DNA from: Dasypus novemcinctus | Lineage: Eukaryota > Chordata > Mammalia > Cingulata > Dasypodidae | Assembly (NCBI RefSeq): GCF_030445035.2 | Contig: NC_080682.1 | Span: 35,074,770 to 35,138,769 of the forward strand | Direction: 5' to 3' | DNA length: 64,000 nucleotides | In this document: positions 25,391-37,959 of the stretch, piece by piece | How the letters are laid out: every line of letters starts with the position of its first letter | Position numbering within the stretch: position 1 is the stretch's first letter | Position numbers and translations under genes: made by a program | The notes under the pieces: generated by a model | Database searches by the model: none | What the model was told of the DNA's origin: nothing | The model's input: the letters and a program-made list of their open reading frames with translations, nothing else

Positions 25391-25551
25391 AATAAAAGCA
25401 AGAACCATAGGGTGAGTTATGAGAGTCCTGTATGATGTTATATATATTTGTTTTGTAAGTTCACAACTATTATCATACACTTGTCGTTCATGTATATTTA
25501 TATATGAGTGATATACTTCAATAAATAAAATTTTACAAATACTAGCAAACT

Positions 25552-28060
25552 AAATCTGACTGTATATTGAAAGAATTATGCACCATGACCAAGAAGGATT
25601 TATTCCTGGTAGGCGAGGTTGGGTGAACATAAAGTCAGTTAATGTAAAATACCAAATTAACCCAAAGAAGGAAAAAAAATGACATGAAATTCTCAATTAA
25701 TGCAGAAAAGTCAGTTGACAAAACTCAGTACACATTATTGATCAAAACACTTAAAACACTAGGAACTGCCTCAATATGAAAAAAGACATATGATAAAAAC
25801 TTTCAACTAATTTCCTTCTTAAAGGTGAAAGACTGAAAGGAAGAAGAAATACTTTCCTGATTTGCAGGCCACATGATCCTATATATAGAAAATCCTGAAA
25901 AATCCACAAAAAATCTCCTAGAACTATGAAATGAATTCCACAAAGTTGCAGGGTACTAAATTAATACCCCAAAATCAATAGTGTTACTATACACAAATAA
26001 TGGACATTCAGAAGAGGAAATGAAGAAAAATATTCCATTTACAATAGCAACTAAAGTATTCAAATATCTAGGAATAAATCTAAGATGTATACAGAAAACT
26101 ACAAAACACTTTTAAAGGAAATTAAGGAAGACCTAAATAAATGGAAGGACATATTTTCTTTGTGAATGAGAAGACTAAGTATTATTAAGATGTCAATCCT
26201 ACCCAAAGAAATTTATGTATTCAATGCAATCCCAATCAAAATTCCAACAACATTTTCTGAAGATGTGAAAAAGCCAATCATCAAATTCATATGGAAAGTA
26301 ATGATCCTGAATAGCTAAAGCCATCTTCAAAAAGAAGAATGAAGTTGGAGGACTCACACTTTCCAATCTTAAAACTTATTAAATCTACCATAAACAAAAC
26401 AGTATGGTACTGGCACAAGGACAGACAAATAGAACAAAGGAATCAATAGCTCAGAAACCAAGCCTCACATTTATGCCTGACTGATATTTGACAAGGGGAC
26501 AAAAAACTGTGAAGTGGAAAGGAAGAGTTTCTTCAACAATTGGTGGGTATACTGGGTCCCCATTTGAAAAATAAAGAAGGACCCATACCTGACATCACAT
26601 ATGAAATATCAACTCAAATGAATCAAAGATCTAAATATAAAAATCATAATTATCAAACTACTAGAAGAAAATGTAGGAATGCATTTTCAGGACTTTGTGT
26701 TAGGCAATATATTCTTAGATTTTATACCCAAAGCACATGCAACAGAAGAAAAGTAAATATTTGGGAATTAATAAAAAATTTTTACAGGTTTTTGTGCCCA
26801 AAAATAGTTTATCAACATTTTGATAAAGAAAGTAAAACAACAACCTACACTTTGAGACAAAATATTTGGAAACCACATATCTAATAAAGGTCATTATCCA
26901 GAATATATAAAGTAATCCTTAAACTTGATAACAAAAAGATTAGCAACCCAATTAAAAACTGGGCAAAAGACTTGGATAGCTCTCTAAAGAAGATATACAA
27001 ATGGATATTAAGCACATGAAAAGATGCTCAGAACCATTAGCCATCAGGCAATGAAAATCAAAACCAAAATGAGAGGCAATTTCACGCACATTATAATGGC
27101 AGCTATTAAATTAATAGAAAATATAAAGTGGTGAAGAGGTTGTCAAGAAACAAGAATAGTCATTCATTGCTGGTGGCAATGTAAAATGGTGCAGCTGCTG
27201 AAGAAGACACTTTTGCGGTTCCTCAGAAAGCTATGTATAAAATTAGCATATGACCCAGCAATCCCGCTACTACCAATGTAACCAAAAGAATTGAAAGCAG
27301 GGACTCTAACAGATATTTGCACATAATGCACTTACGATTCATTATTACTCAGAATTGCCAAAACATGGAAGTAACCCAAGTGTCCATATATCCATGAAAG
27401 GATAAATATAATATGCTGTATACATGCATTGGAATTTTATTCAGTCATAAATAGGAATGATGTCCTGATATGTGTGTCAGTGTGGTTGAACCTTAAGAAT
27501 ATAATATTGAGTGAAATAAGCCAGATAAAAAAGCCAAATATTCTATGAGCTTGCTGATTTGAAGTAATTAGAATAAATAATCTCATATAGTTGGAATCTT
27601 GGATAAAGGTAAGGATAGGGGAAGGGGAGTAAGGCTTAAATTGAACAATGCTCCTATTTGGAATAACAGAAATGTTTTGATCACGGATAGCAGTTATGAT
27701 AGCACAATATTGTGATTTCAATTAACAGCACAGAAATATATGTCTGAATATTATTTAAAGGGTAAATGTTAGAATGTATATGTGGTAACAATAAAAATTT
27801 TAAAAACTTCCATGAAAGTTCACTATACAAACAGTGAGCCCTAAATTAAGCTGTGGACTATAGTTAACAGTTCAAAACTAAAAATGTATCTTTAAATGTA
27901 ACCAATGAAAGGTGTTAATAATAGGGTAGTATATGGGAATCCTGTATTTTGTGCATGATAAAGTTTTGTAAACCCACAAGTTCTCTAATAAAAAACATGA
28001 AAGTAAAATGGAAAGCATGTAACAAAAACAAACAAACAAAAACACAAAAAAACAAAATAC
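25552..28060 (+). mobile_element. Old L1, 3' part (rest of ORF2 and 3' UTR)
   Basis: ORF2 resumes with HHDQEGFIPGRRGWVNIK-like reverse transcriptase text at about 25590 and proceeds through the [15 protein letters not shown] and IIKFIWK regions to the cysteine-rich C-terminus (a CWWQC-like motif at about 27165-27180 and PAIPLLPM at about 27258) near 27600. The usual FADD position reads as degraded sequence at about 25860. The 3' UTR ends with atgggaatcctgtattttgt and an A-rich tail (about 28020-28060). No frame is open for more than about 115 codons. Confidence 0.8.
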
Positions 28061-28175
28061 ATGTTCTATTAAAGTCTCTATGCTTCATATGCCCTACCTC
28101 CCAGACTTTGCTCTTCATTGATTTGTATAGAAGTGGGAAATATATGCAGGTTCATATAATTTGGGTATAAGTCAT

Positions 28176-28803
28176 TGTAGCAGTATGATATGGTTATGGA
28201 TTCCAAAAATAGATACTGGATTATATTTGTAATCTGGTCTGTACCTGGGTCTGATCATGTTATGATTAGGACTTTGATTGGGCCACATCATTAGGGCATT
28301 GAGTTCCTACCCACCAAGGGATGGTGACTCGCAGATAAAAGGTATGGCAAAGGACAGAGTTGAGGATTTCTGATGTTGGAGTTTTGATGTTGGAGTTTGA
28401 TGATGAAGTCTTAAACTGGAGCCCCAGGAAGTCAGCCCACAGAGGAAAAAGAAGCAGACCCTGGGAAGAGAGGACCTGAACCAGGAGAAGAACACAGAGA
28501 AATAGAGACAGCTCATTAGACATGGCAGAAACCCCCAGGAGAGACAGAGCCATTCACCTGATAGTCTACAGCTGACCTTGTAAAGAAAATAGAGGAGTTG
28601 AGCCCAAAGGAACCTAGGAAGCCTGAACCCTCACAGACATCAGCAGACATCTTGCTCCAGCATGTGGAAATAGACTTTGATGAGGGAATTAATTTATGCT
28701 TTATGGCCTGGTAACTGTAAGTTCTTACCCCAAATAAATATCCTTTATAAAAGCCAACAGGCTTCTGGTATTTTGCATTAGTAGTCCTTGGTTGACTGAT
28801 ACA
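28176..28803 (+). repeat. Solo LTR with 5-bp target-site duplication
   Basis: The element begins TGTAGCAGTATG and ends GACTGATACA, is 628 bp long, and is flanked by gtcat at 28171-28175 and 28804-28808. AATAAA occurs at 28733-28738, about 65 bp before the end, as in an LTR. A five-base duplication fits ERV-L/MaLR-type or class III LTRs. The paralogous block at 38625 lacks it. No internal ERV sequence adjoins it. Short repeats of tttgatgttggag occur at about 28370-28405. Confidence 0.75.
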
Positions 28804-28808
28804 GTCAT

Positions 28809-29830
28809 CTAAGATGCTAACATGGCTCATTCATGTAGAAGATATCCATGTTCCTAAATCTAAATTTCAGCAGACCTCTTTTCCAAACAATAGCCATCAA
28901 AAAAAAATCCCTAAATCAAAGTTATTACAATGTCCTTAGGGAGCTCAATAAGATGAAGTCAAAGGTAGAAAAAGAAGTTAGGAGAAATTCCTTTCTTTAT
29001 CCTCTTTTCCTATGGGACCAGTTGTAGGGGTAAGTCCTGCCTGCCCCTGGCTGTACAACCAAAGCTTGTAAACCATCCTGGGCTGGCCTGAGTCAGCACT
29101 TTTTCACACACAACTTTCATTGGGTAAGACACACCAGATAACCAGTGCCTGATGAGGCAAAATGACAGCATAAATAGAGCTCAGCATTAGAAATCAGATC
29201 ACTTGGGGCTTAAACCCAAAACCATAATTACTACATTTTATCATTGGCTAAATTGCCTTATATATGGAATAATATGGGGATTATATGACACACAGATGAT
29301 TTACTGAATGCAGCAGAGTAACAGATACATGAAAATATTCATTATTTATTAGATCTCATGGTATTCACATGCCTTTTATCTCCTACAACCTTTTCAGGAA
29401 ATCTCAACTTCACTGTCAGATTTTTGTGGTGACATCAAATAGACCTAAAAGATATCAAACTTGTAAGGATTTGTGAATCTGTATTGAATACTTCAAAAAC
29501 TTGGCCATTTCTCCTTCCTAAGTTCTGTATTTGACCAGAATTCTAACATCTGTATAAAAAAAGAAGTCAAGCTCTATAGATTTGCTGAGACAATTCTTGA
29601 CAGAACCTGTGTCAGGCACAGCAAGAGCTCTATTTTCCTGTACAGAAAATAACAATAGACAAAAAGACTTTCCTCTATGCCAGGTGCCATTTAAGCATCA
29701 TGTGCCTTATCTGAAATAACACCACTGTAGGGCTATAAGAAGTATTCCTTATCATGCCCTTTACACATATGGAAAAGGAGGCATAAGGAAGGTGAGAGAT
29801 ATTAAGAAAATCAGCCAGTCCAGAAGACAC
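28809..29830. repeat. Duplicated block paralogous to 38625-39640
   Basis: Blocks match in order: atgctaacatgg(c)tcattcat at 28814 against 38642; the agaaatcagat block near 29188 against 38975; ccttttcagg(a)aatctca at about 29388 against 39205; ttgaatactt at about 29482 against 39300; agccagtcc at 29813 against 39631. This is the upstream flank of OR unit 2. Confidence 0.75.
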
Positions 29831-30035
29831 AGTTTATTATACTCCTCAGGCCATCAAGTGCAAAGTAAAAGTTTTTCACTAAGCTATATGTTTCACTTGT
29901 TTTGTTCAATCCTCCCTATCACTCTGTGAGACAAATATTATAGGATTCCTTTATGTGTTCTGATATGTTCATGCACCCTTACCCCATGACTAGAACATTC
30001 TGTGCCTGAACTCCCAGATTCTATGATCACTTCTT

Positions 30036-30356
30036 TTTTTTTCCAAATTCTACTCAATTTATTCATTTTTTAAAAAATATTACATTAAAAAAATATGAGG
30101 TCCCCATTCACCCCCACCACCCCCACCCCACCACTCCCCCCACAGTAACACTCTCCCCCATCATCATGACACATCTGTTGCATCTGGTGAGTACATCCCT
30201 GGGCATCGCTGCACCCCATGGCCTGTGGTCCACACCATAGCCCACACTCTCCCACGTTCCATCCAGTGGGCCATGGGAGGACATACAATGTCTGGCAATT
30301 GTCCCTGGAGCACCACCCAGGACAACTCCAAGTCCCGAAAATGCCTCCACATCTCA
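30036..30356 (-). mobile_element. 5'-truncated L1 3' end, minus orientation
   Basis: The reverse complement matches the last about 320 bp of the 48694 L1, including the G-rich tract (C-rich here, 30110-30160). It is flanked by a perfect 14-bp duplication, tatgatcacttctt, at 30022-30035 and 30357-30370. The reconstructed pre-insertion cut CTT/AAC resembles an L1 endonuclease site. Confidence 0.92.
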
Positions 30357-30370
30357 TATGATCACTTCTT

Positions 30371-32280
30371 AACCACAAACATAAAGAGAATCTGCTAACA
30401 CACCCTAGCTGTCTCTCCCCTTTCCACCCCCACCCTTGGAGTCACAGATGCTATAGACACAAGGGACAAAAAGATAACTAGTTTTGCTGCTATATTTGGC
30501 TGAAGCTGCTAATTCTAACCCTCTGGGAGCCGAAAGTTAAGAGCATACCTAACTCTTGCCATGAGCAATATCCATTTAAATATTTCCCTGTAATCATGCA
30601 TGAAAGTACTGATAAGGACAGATTTTGGGGATATCTGAGCCTATAGACCTCTTGACATAACCAGTTACAGATTGCTGAAGGTCTTTATTTTTATGTTTCC
30701 AAGCCATTTGGATCCAGAATCAAAGGCCAAGGGAGCTATCTCCATGAGGAGCTTTCATTTCTAAGAAAAGATTTTAAAAGAGTTGAATGCAGAGACTACT
30801 CAGGACAACTTTATTACTAAGCACGGTATTTACAATCCCAAATTTTTCTTCCTTAGCATTGTTTGCTATTTTCAGGCCTATAAATCAGGTTAATTTTAGT
30901 CAAATGACTCTATAGTATAGCTTACCTTGTCACTAAGAACCCAAGAATGAAAAATGTGTAGGAAAAAGACCTATGAGAGATGGCCTCCAATGATAAGGTG
31001 TTGCCCTATTGATTTCTTTTGAAGCCTAAACATTTGTAAATTCTGATTAAAGAAATTCCTTTCTGAGCTGGGATGCTTGTGATCCACATTCACAGGATGG
31101 TATTAGTCTACAGTTACCCATGAACTCAGATTTATTTAAGAAGTCTTAGCAATCATTTTCACTAATTAAGGGAAAAATACTGTACTTAAAGAAAGTAAAC
31201 ATGGATGAACTGCAAAGAAATTATTAATGATAGGTCAGTGAATGCTAATTCCATACCAAATGTTTTCTAGAACATAAAATATCTGCTACTCTCCAAATGT
31301 ATTCATAGAGGTAAGGACAACTTGTGATTTATTTGTTATTATTGTGATTTATGTGTTATTATTTGTTATTACAAAGGTTCAATTTACAGGTAAATTATAT
31401 GTAAATGTGTTTCTACTACCTCAGATTTTTATAAGTAAGGACCAGAATACCCCTTACTTTGAAAAGCTGTCATTTGAGATGTATAGGCACAGATATGAGA
31501 AAATTAATTTTAATTAAATCATTTTATTGATTGATTATAAAGGCAATGTATTCTCTATACAGAAAATTCAGATCAGAAAATTTATGAAAGACATCCACAA
31601 AAATTCCCATTAAGAGCATAATTTAGATAGTATTATTTACCTTAATATACTTTTCTATATACATGTCATTTTATTCAATTGATAGCTTAATATATATGGC
31701 ATTTTATGTGACATTATCCACTTAGTATTACCTTGAAAGTACTTTCCACATCGTTAATTCATCTTACAAAACCCTTTAACCTCTACCTGATATTTATAAT
31801 TGCATACCCGAATTGGCTTAATAGTTCTCTTTAAGGAGACATTTGAGTTGTCTCAACTCTTTCACTATTATAAAACTTATTGTGAAATAAAGCTTGTATG
31901 CATAATTTTTGCCCATTATTTCCTTATGCAGAATAAATTAACTGGAGTAAGGAATACTAGACTAAGATACATAGATAGGGTAAAATTTATTTGCAGAATG
32001 TTATACCAACATATCCTCACAAGTAATGGAAAATATATCTCATATAGCCTTGCAATTTTCCAGATAAAAATAATTCACATTTTAAATTGCACTTCTTGAT
32101 ATTTTAAGACATTTTATATTTTCATTAATTTTGCCTTTTTTTAGAAATAATTATTGGTCTTACTCTTTTAATTATTTTCAGTTGAGTTCCATTTCTCTAT
32201 GTAGTTGAAGCTGTCATATTTGTCCTAGGTTTTATACATTTTTACTTAACAATCCCTTCCCCATATGGATATAAGTATAT
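30371..32280. other. Non-coding stretch in OR unit 2, nothing recognised
   Basis: AT-rich sequence without a recognisable gene. A section around 31500-31800 may be an ancient interspersed repeat, but I cannot name it. Confidence 0.35.
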
Positions 32281-33769
32281 TTTTTAAATTTTCTTTTTAA
32301 AACAGATTTGTACTTTTTTTAAAGGTTTAAAATACATACAATGCTTTTTAAATTTTTTTCTTATTTCATTTTTCCCATTATTTTTGTGAATATATGAAGA
32401 AAATACTTCCCTGTATTGAAAAATGCTTATTGGTTACTGAAAAATTTTGTTGCTCCCAGTGCTGTACTCATAATATTCTTTTCAATATTCTTTAAATTGA
32501 TATCCTTTGATATTTGATTCTTATTCAACTTACATGGGTTCATCTTTTTTAAGAGTATTTTTCAATACGAATAACACTTCAATTTATTTAACAAATTTTT
32601 AAAAAATGTCTATTTTATTATATATCAATTTCTGCAGCCTAGTTTCCTTTCCCTCCTTATAATATAATGAGCAAATATTTGAAATGAGAATATTAATGTA
32701 TATATTTAAATTTTAGTTCTTTTATCAATTAATTTGGAAAAATATAGAAAAATATTTTACTTTAGGATACAAGCTTTGACAAAAGTATAATGATGTTCTT
32801 CAATTCTTCTATGCCCTTTGTTATTATTCCTACATTATATATGAAAAAGTTAAGGCTCAGTAATACAAAGAGTCATACAAACCTCACATGGCTGAAAACA
32901 AAATACAAAAACAGTCTGTCTATGCTAAAGAATATTTTCTATTCAATACATTATGATACCTGTGTTCTATCAAATTAAAGCATCTGTTTTCAAAACAAAT
33001 TCAGAAAACATTTTAATCTTCCTCAAAATGAGTGTTGATTTGTAAAATATTCCTGAAATTTAAGTTTCACTGAAATTTCACAACAGTGAGTTCAGGAGTT
33101 TCAAATAATTTAGGGTATATACATTGCATCATACTGTCTGTTCTTTTCTCTTTAGGAGATCATTCGTCCAGAGGGATTTTGCAAAAGAAATGTTTGTTTT
33201 CTTACACAATTCTGTTTCAGTGTAGCAAGGGCTCAAAAATGGAACTGTTAGGATGTTTCTTATTGTGGCTTCAAATACTCATGCCTGTTGATTCTAAAAA
33301 TCATTACATCAACCCAAATTTTATGTTGAAATAACATGATATTTTCTATTCACCCTGAAACAAGGTAGAATTAATAAGGAAACCAATTCTACAGCTTAGT
33401 TTTATTAGCTAGTATGATGAGAAACATGGTATTAGTGCTGACAGTTCAAGTCTGTTATCCATCTTTCAGATTTCTTTCTATTCCTGTTTTTCTATGGCAG
33501 AAAATACTATGGCAATGATTGGAAAGTATCCATCCATGTAAAATACAGGAAATTTGCCTAACATTACAACAGTCATAAAAACATGCTCAGTGCATTTGTA
33601 TGTGGTCAGAAGAGGGCTATGTCTTCAACACGTAGTTACTAATACACCTAACTTTAAGGCTAGGATTTATCTGCTCAAGAGTTTCAATCAATGTTACAGG
33701 AAAAATAATCATCACAGATATATAAATTGCTTCATCAAAATTTATCTATCACTATTGCAAACCCTGTGA

Positions 33770-33778
33770 TATTTGCAG
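33770..33778 (+). promoter_or_regulatory. Splice-acceptor-like site before the OR coding exon
   Basis: tatttgcag ends 42 nt before the OR ATG at 33820; the paralogue has the same arrangement (cag ending 16030, ATG 16072). OR coding exons usually have an upstream intron, so this is a candidate 3' splice site. It is inferred from motif and conservation only. Confidence 0.35.
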
Positions 33779-33819
33779 ATAAATCGTTTGTCCAAATGAT
33801 AACTTGGATCCATGAAGCA

Positions 33820-34741
33820 ATGAACAACGTGACAGAATTCATCTTGCTCGGCCTGACACAGAAACCAGACTTGCAGAAACTCTTGTTTGTCATGTTCACA
33901 GTTATATATTTAATCACCCTGGCAGGCAACCTACTTATTGCAGTGACTATCACCACCAGCCCTGCCCTGGGATGCCCCATATATTTCTTTCTGTGTTTTT
34001 TATCTTTCATAGATATCTGTTCCTCATCTACTATGGCCCCCAAAATGATATTTGATTTACTTTCAGAGAAGAAAACTATCTCCTTTAGTGGATGCATGAC
34101 ACAGCTCTTTGCAGAACATTTCTTTGTGGGAGTTGAGATCATCTTGCTTACAGTGATGGCCTATGACCGCTATGTGGCCATCTGCAGGCCCCTGCACTAC
34201 ATGATCACAATGAACTGGCGAGTGTGTGGTCTCCTGGTGGTTGTGTCCTGGGCTGGGGGTTTTCTTCATTCCCTGATTCAAAATCTTTTTTATGCTATGG
34301 CTACCTTTCTGTGGTCCCAATATCATTGATCATTTCATATGTGATCTTTTCCCTCTGCTGAAGCTAGCCTGCACTGACACTCACCTCTTTGGACTCTTTG
34401 TTATTGCTAACAGTGGGCTGATCTGCCTGCTCTGTTTTTCTATTCTTATCACCTCCTATGTCTTTATTCTATGCTCCCTTAGAACTCACAGCTCTGAAGG
34501 ACAAAGAAAGGCTCTCTCCACCTGTGCTTCCCATATAACTGTGGTCATCTTACTCTTTGTACCTTGTATATTTGTGAACATTCGGCCCACAACCACCTAC
34601 CCTATTGATAAAGCAGTGGCTGTATTTTATACTATAATCACACCCATGTTAAACCCTATAGTTTACACCCTTAGAAATGCAGAAGTGAAAAATGCCATGA
34701 GGAAGCTCTGGAGTCAAGCATTGGTTTTGGTTAAGAATTGA
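33820..34741 (+). pseudogene. Olfactory receptor, family 4 (OR4C-like), one frameshift
   Basis: The coding exon is about 306 codons, normal for an OR. Visible motifs are an N-terminal glycosylation sequon (MNNVTEF), GNLL in helix 1, PIYFFL in helix 2 (usually PMYFFL), [15 protein letters not shown] at ICL2, SY with a short motif in helix 5, KALSTCASH before helix 6, and [19 protein letters not shown] in helix 7/C-terminus. A single extra base near 34285-34305, close to a T-run, shifts the frame in the loop before helix 5; the first frame ends at 34329 and the second runs 34292-34741. It is otherwise intact, so it is either a young pseudogene, an assembly error, or a segregating allele. ATG 33820 was chosen because it matches the usual OR4 start; an in-frame upstream ATG exists at 33727. 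Olfactory G-protein signalling would be its role if functional. Confidence 0.9.
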
Positions 34742-36419
34742 TGAGAATAAGCAAAATGAAAGAAAATCTATTCATATGCTATAAAGTTTGGCTATTGCAA
34801 ATGATAATGGTCTTGCAATCAGAATTTTTAGGTAATTTTAGGTTTAAGTACATTACATCATTTTCCTATCTGCAATCTTTAAAGTTTCCTCTTTCATATA
34901 TATTAATGTTTGATTAAATAATGACTAAGTGCTTCCAAATAGAAACTTGCTTGAATTTACAAATTATTGATAAAAGAGATAATCTAATTGACTTAAAATT
35001 GTTACAATGTTTGGAAAATCCATGGCTTTCTTTAAGCAGTGGAAAAATAATTTTCAAATGTCTAGGTATAAATTATATAAGCAATAAGCCAATTATTTAA
35101 AAACAATGAACAAAAAGAGATAATAACTATATTGTTGAAAATTCATATTTCTAATGTTTACTGCTGAATTCTGGTGTATTTACAATTAGATAAAGGACAA
35201 AACCAGAAATGCATGTATTTGGGGATGAGATAAAGTCCTAAGGGAGAACTCTTTCCAAAATTAATATTGCTGTGTTGTATAACTTTAAGAAGCTCCTTTT
35301 TCATTGTTATCTGGGAGGTATTTTCCATGATTAAATTATTTAGTCAAGCTAAAGACAAGTAGGCATATATACTTTTTCTAGCTATAACCATAGAGCAAAT
35401 TGCACACGATGTTCTGAGATAGAAGATATGACCCACACTTCTTTTGCCCAAACAGCCTATACCGCCTTGAACCTTCAAAATTAATTCTTGGGATGGATTT
35501 TTGTCTTTTGCTGATAGGACCAGAAATAGCTTCTAAAAGAGAAAAGTAGCTGGTGCCTAAAACCGAGTTTATCTTATCTATATAATCTGTGTATCTTACC
35601 TATGCCTAAAACAGAGTTTATCATATCTATGCATATCATATTTATGCACTTTCAAATATTAATATAAAATTACCTACCAGCTGTTGCAGACTAATGAGAT
35701 GGGGCATCCTATGAAATGTAGACACACTGGAACTCTCAGAAAAGAATCCAGATAAAAGAAGATTCACATCAAAGCCAGGGCCAATCTTAGTGACAACTGC
35801 TTATTCTTAAGAATTAACACATATTACTCCATAGCCATACCATATATTATGCTAAATATATATTACAAGCAGAGTAATATTCAACAGTTAAGTAAACAAT
35901 TCATTCCAAATGAGAGATCAGCTTTCACAATTGTAGCTAGCTCATTTGCTGGTCCCCAAATATCCATGTGCCCCAATCATACTTTCAGTCCGCTTGCATT
36001 TAAGAACATGTGTCTGCCTTACAGAAGTGAAGTGCACCTCACTCAGTGTGAACTCTTAGGGAGTTCACATGTGCTACTGTTCAGCTGTCTTTTTCCCTGC
36101 TTCACCAAGTATAAATGACTACATTAAAATTGGGTGACTACCACAGATGAAGCAACCTGGTTAACTGAGTATCTACACTGTGGAAAACTGTCCTACAGAA
36201 TCACCAAATCTCAGGGGATTTTATCTGTTCAGGAAATAAAATTGTATTCTAACAGTCAAGGATCTTTCAGGATTCATTTACTACTATAGCAAATTTACCT
36301 TATTGTGACTAGTGTATTGACTAAGTTTGTCTTAAAAGTCCCATAGGTATTAATAAAGGCACAGATTAGTATAGCTCTTAAATTATCTTGTTTTTCAAAT
36401 AGGGTAATGGAGAAATAGC

Positions 36420-37090
36420 TATCCTTACAAAAAAAAAATCCAGTTAGACCTCCTCTCCACTTCACTGTAACGTACTACCCCAACTGAAATATTTAAATCA
36501 TAAATATAAACATCACCTTTTTCACTTTACCTAATATGGAAGGCAATGGTGCATAAAATTCTATACAATCATAGAAAGGGAGCAGACACAATTATAAACT
36601 CCATCAATGCTGCTTGAGAAATTTTTTTAGCTATTCTGGGCAATTCCCACTTTTACATATTCTTCTTAGCGTGTGCTCCAATGTTGCACCAATTTCCTGT
36701 AATCCATATCTTTCACATTATCCATTCATCTCAGAAGACTATTCCTTCTACTATTTGTCAGTAAAATGAGACCATTACAGAATCATCCACTCATCCTCAA
36801 TCCTTTTAATCAATAAATGTATCTATAAACCCTTTTCACCTTTATGCTTTCCTGTCCAATGAATAAAACCTAGACAAGGATCCTATATATATTTTAATAA
36901 GTCAACATGTATATGACCTAAAGCTCTTTCCTGTCTCCTCAGTCATATTCCTTCTAATGCCCACAACCAGAGAACCCAAAATGTGTTTTTTGTGTCCTGC
37001 TAATCCCTAGTGAGAATTTTGGTCCCAGAAGTAAAAATTAAGGGAAGGGAATTACAGAATAGATCTCCTTTCTTTTCTATATGATAAAAA
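36420..37090. other. Non-coding stretch, nothing recognised
   Basis: No gene or named repeat was seen. Confidence 0.35.
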
Positions 37091-37094
37091 TATT

Positions 37095-37240
37095 AGAGGT
37101 TAATGTTGGTTTGAGTTAGAGATAGTAAGAGTAAGAGTTGAAGATAAAATTACAGCTACAGTTAGAACTATTATCAAAGTTAGAATATGGACATAGAGTT
37201 CTAGTTAGATATAGAGTTGCAGTTCTTAGAGTTATGCTAT
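37095..37240 (+). repeat. Degenerate GTTAGA-like hexamer tract
   Basis: Variants such as gttagag, gttagaac, gttagaat, agagttc, gttagata and agagtta recur about every 6-18 bp, implying an eroded tandem array related to TTAGAG/GTTAGA. It may be a degenerate simple repeat; a telomere-like origin is only possible. Confidence 0.5.
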
Positions 37241-37959
37241 GCCATTGTCAGCAAGGAATCAGGTTGACAAAAGCCATGCCCTATATAAGTAAATACGTGT
37301 TTTACTGGATCCCCAAGAGCATCCACTTCTTGCTCAAAGAATTTTCCTAATGGTACATTTTTCTGTGGGTTGTGGAATGTCCGTGCCATCCCTCCTTATC
37401 TTCTTAATATAGGAATGGTTTGAGTCCAAAGTGCCAAGTGAGTTACATGAGTCCAAATGATTCTTGGTAAGATTATAACCAAGTCCACATTAGAGACTGA
37501 AGCAGAGGAAGGGTAGTGGAGCCCTCCTTCCTACAAAGTTTCTCTCTTTATCCTCTAGGTGTATTTTTATAGGGGAACCTGGCTATGTATGATTTTCTCA
37601 CTGACTTCTCTGAGTCATAAAATATAGAACCCCACTCTATGTCTGATGATTCTCAGCTGTAAGGTAGAAGAAAAGGCTCTAATTCTCCTAATGTATTATG
37701 ATATACTGACTTTTTGGCACTCAAGCAAAAAACAGTTTTTATATCCATACTTTATAAATTATCAAAAAGTGGGGGAGAAGTGCTGGAAATCCAGTGTCCT
37801 AAGACTTTTTACTCTATCATTAATTAAAATGTCAGACACAAAAATGACACACAAGATATTCAGGTGATGTTTATTTCTTATTTAACAGTTAATATTTTAA
37901 GAAGATATAAGCAACATGAGAAAGTCAAATATATTTTACTTACATTTTTACTTTTGTAG

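Larger units (their letters stand above)
22367..25537 (+). mobile_element. Inner L1 inserted in the old L1, with large ORF2 deletion
   Basis: Order: a 5' UTR with two tandem monomers (22367-about 23850), ORF1 (about 23860-24762), a short spacer, then ORF2 sequence only from the 3' third (about 24820-25390), then a short 3' end with AATAAA at about 25519-25527. The endonuclease and nearly all of reverse transcriptase are missing. The element was probably deleted internally after, or copied in deleted form during, insertion. Its 5' UTR is unrelated by eye to that of the 48694 L1, so it belongs to a different, older L1 lineage. Confidence 0.8.
22353..25551. repeat. Target-site duplication flanking the inner L1
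   Basis: aatgctagcaaact at 22353-22366 and aatactagcaaact at 25538-25551 differ at one of 14 positions. They bracket the inner L1, and the outer ORF2 reading resumes after the second copy. Confidence 0.8.
32280..36420. repeat. OR duplication unit 2 (paralogous to 14480-18180)
   Basis: It carries the better preserved OR4C-like copy and flanks that align by eye with unit 1 upstream and downstream. Downstream, the gattcatttactac and attgactaagtttgtc blocks at 36270-36330 match 18067-18115. Limits are approximate. Confidence 0.7.

Noticed and set aside
30085-30378. Glycine/tryptophan/cysteine-rich frames on the minus strand
   Set aside because: They translate the G-rich tract of an inserted L1 3' end.
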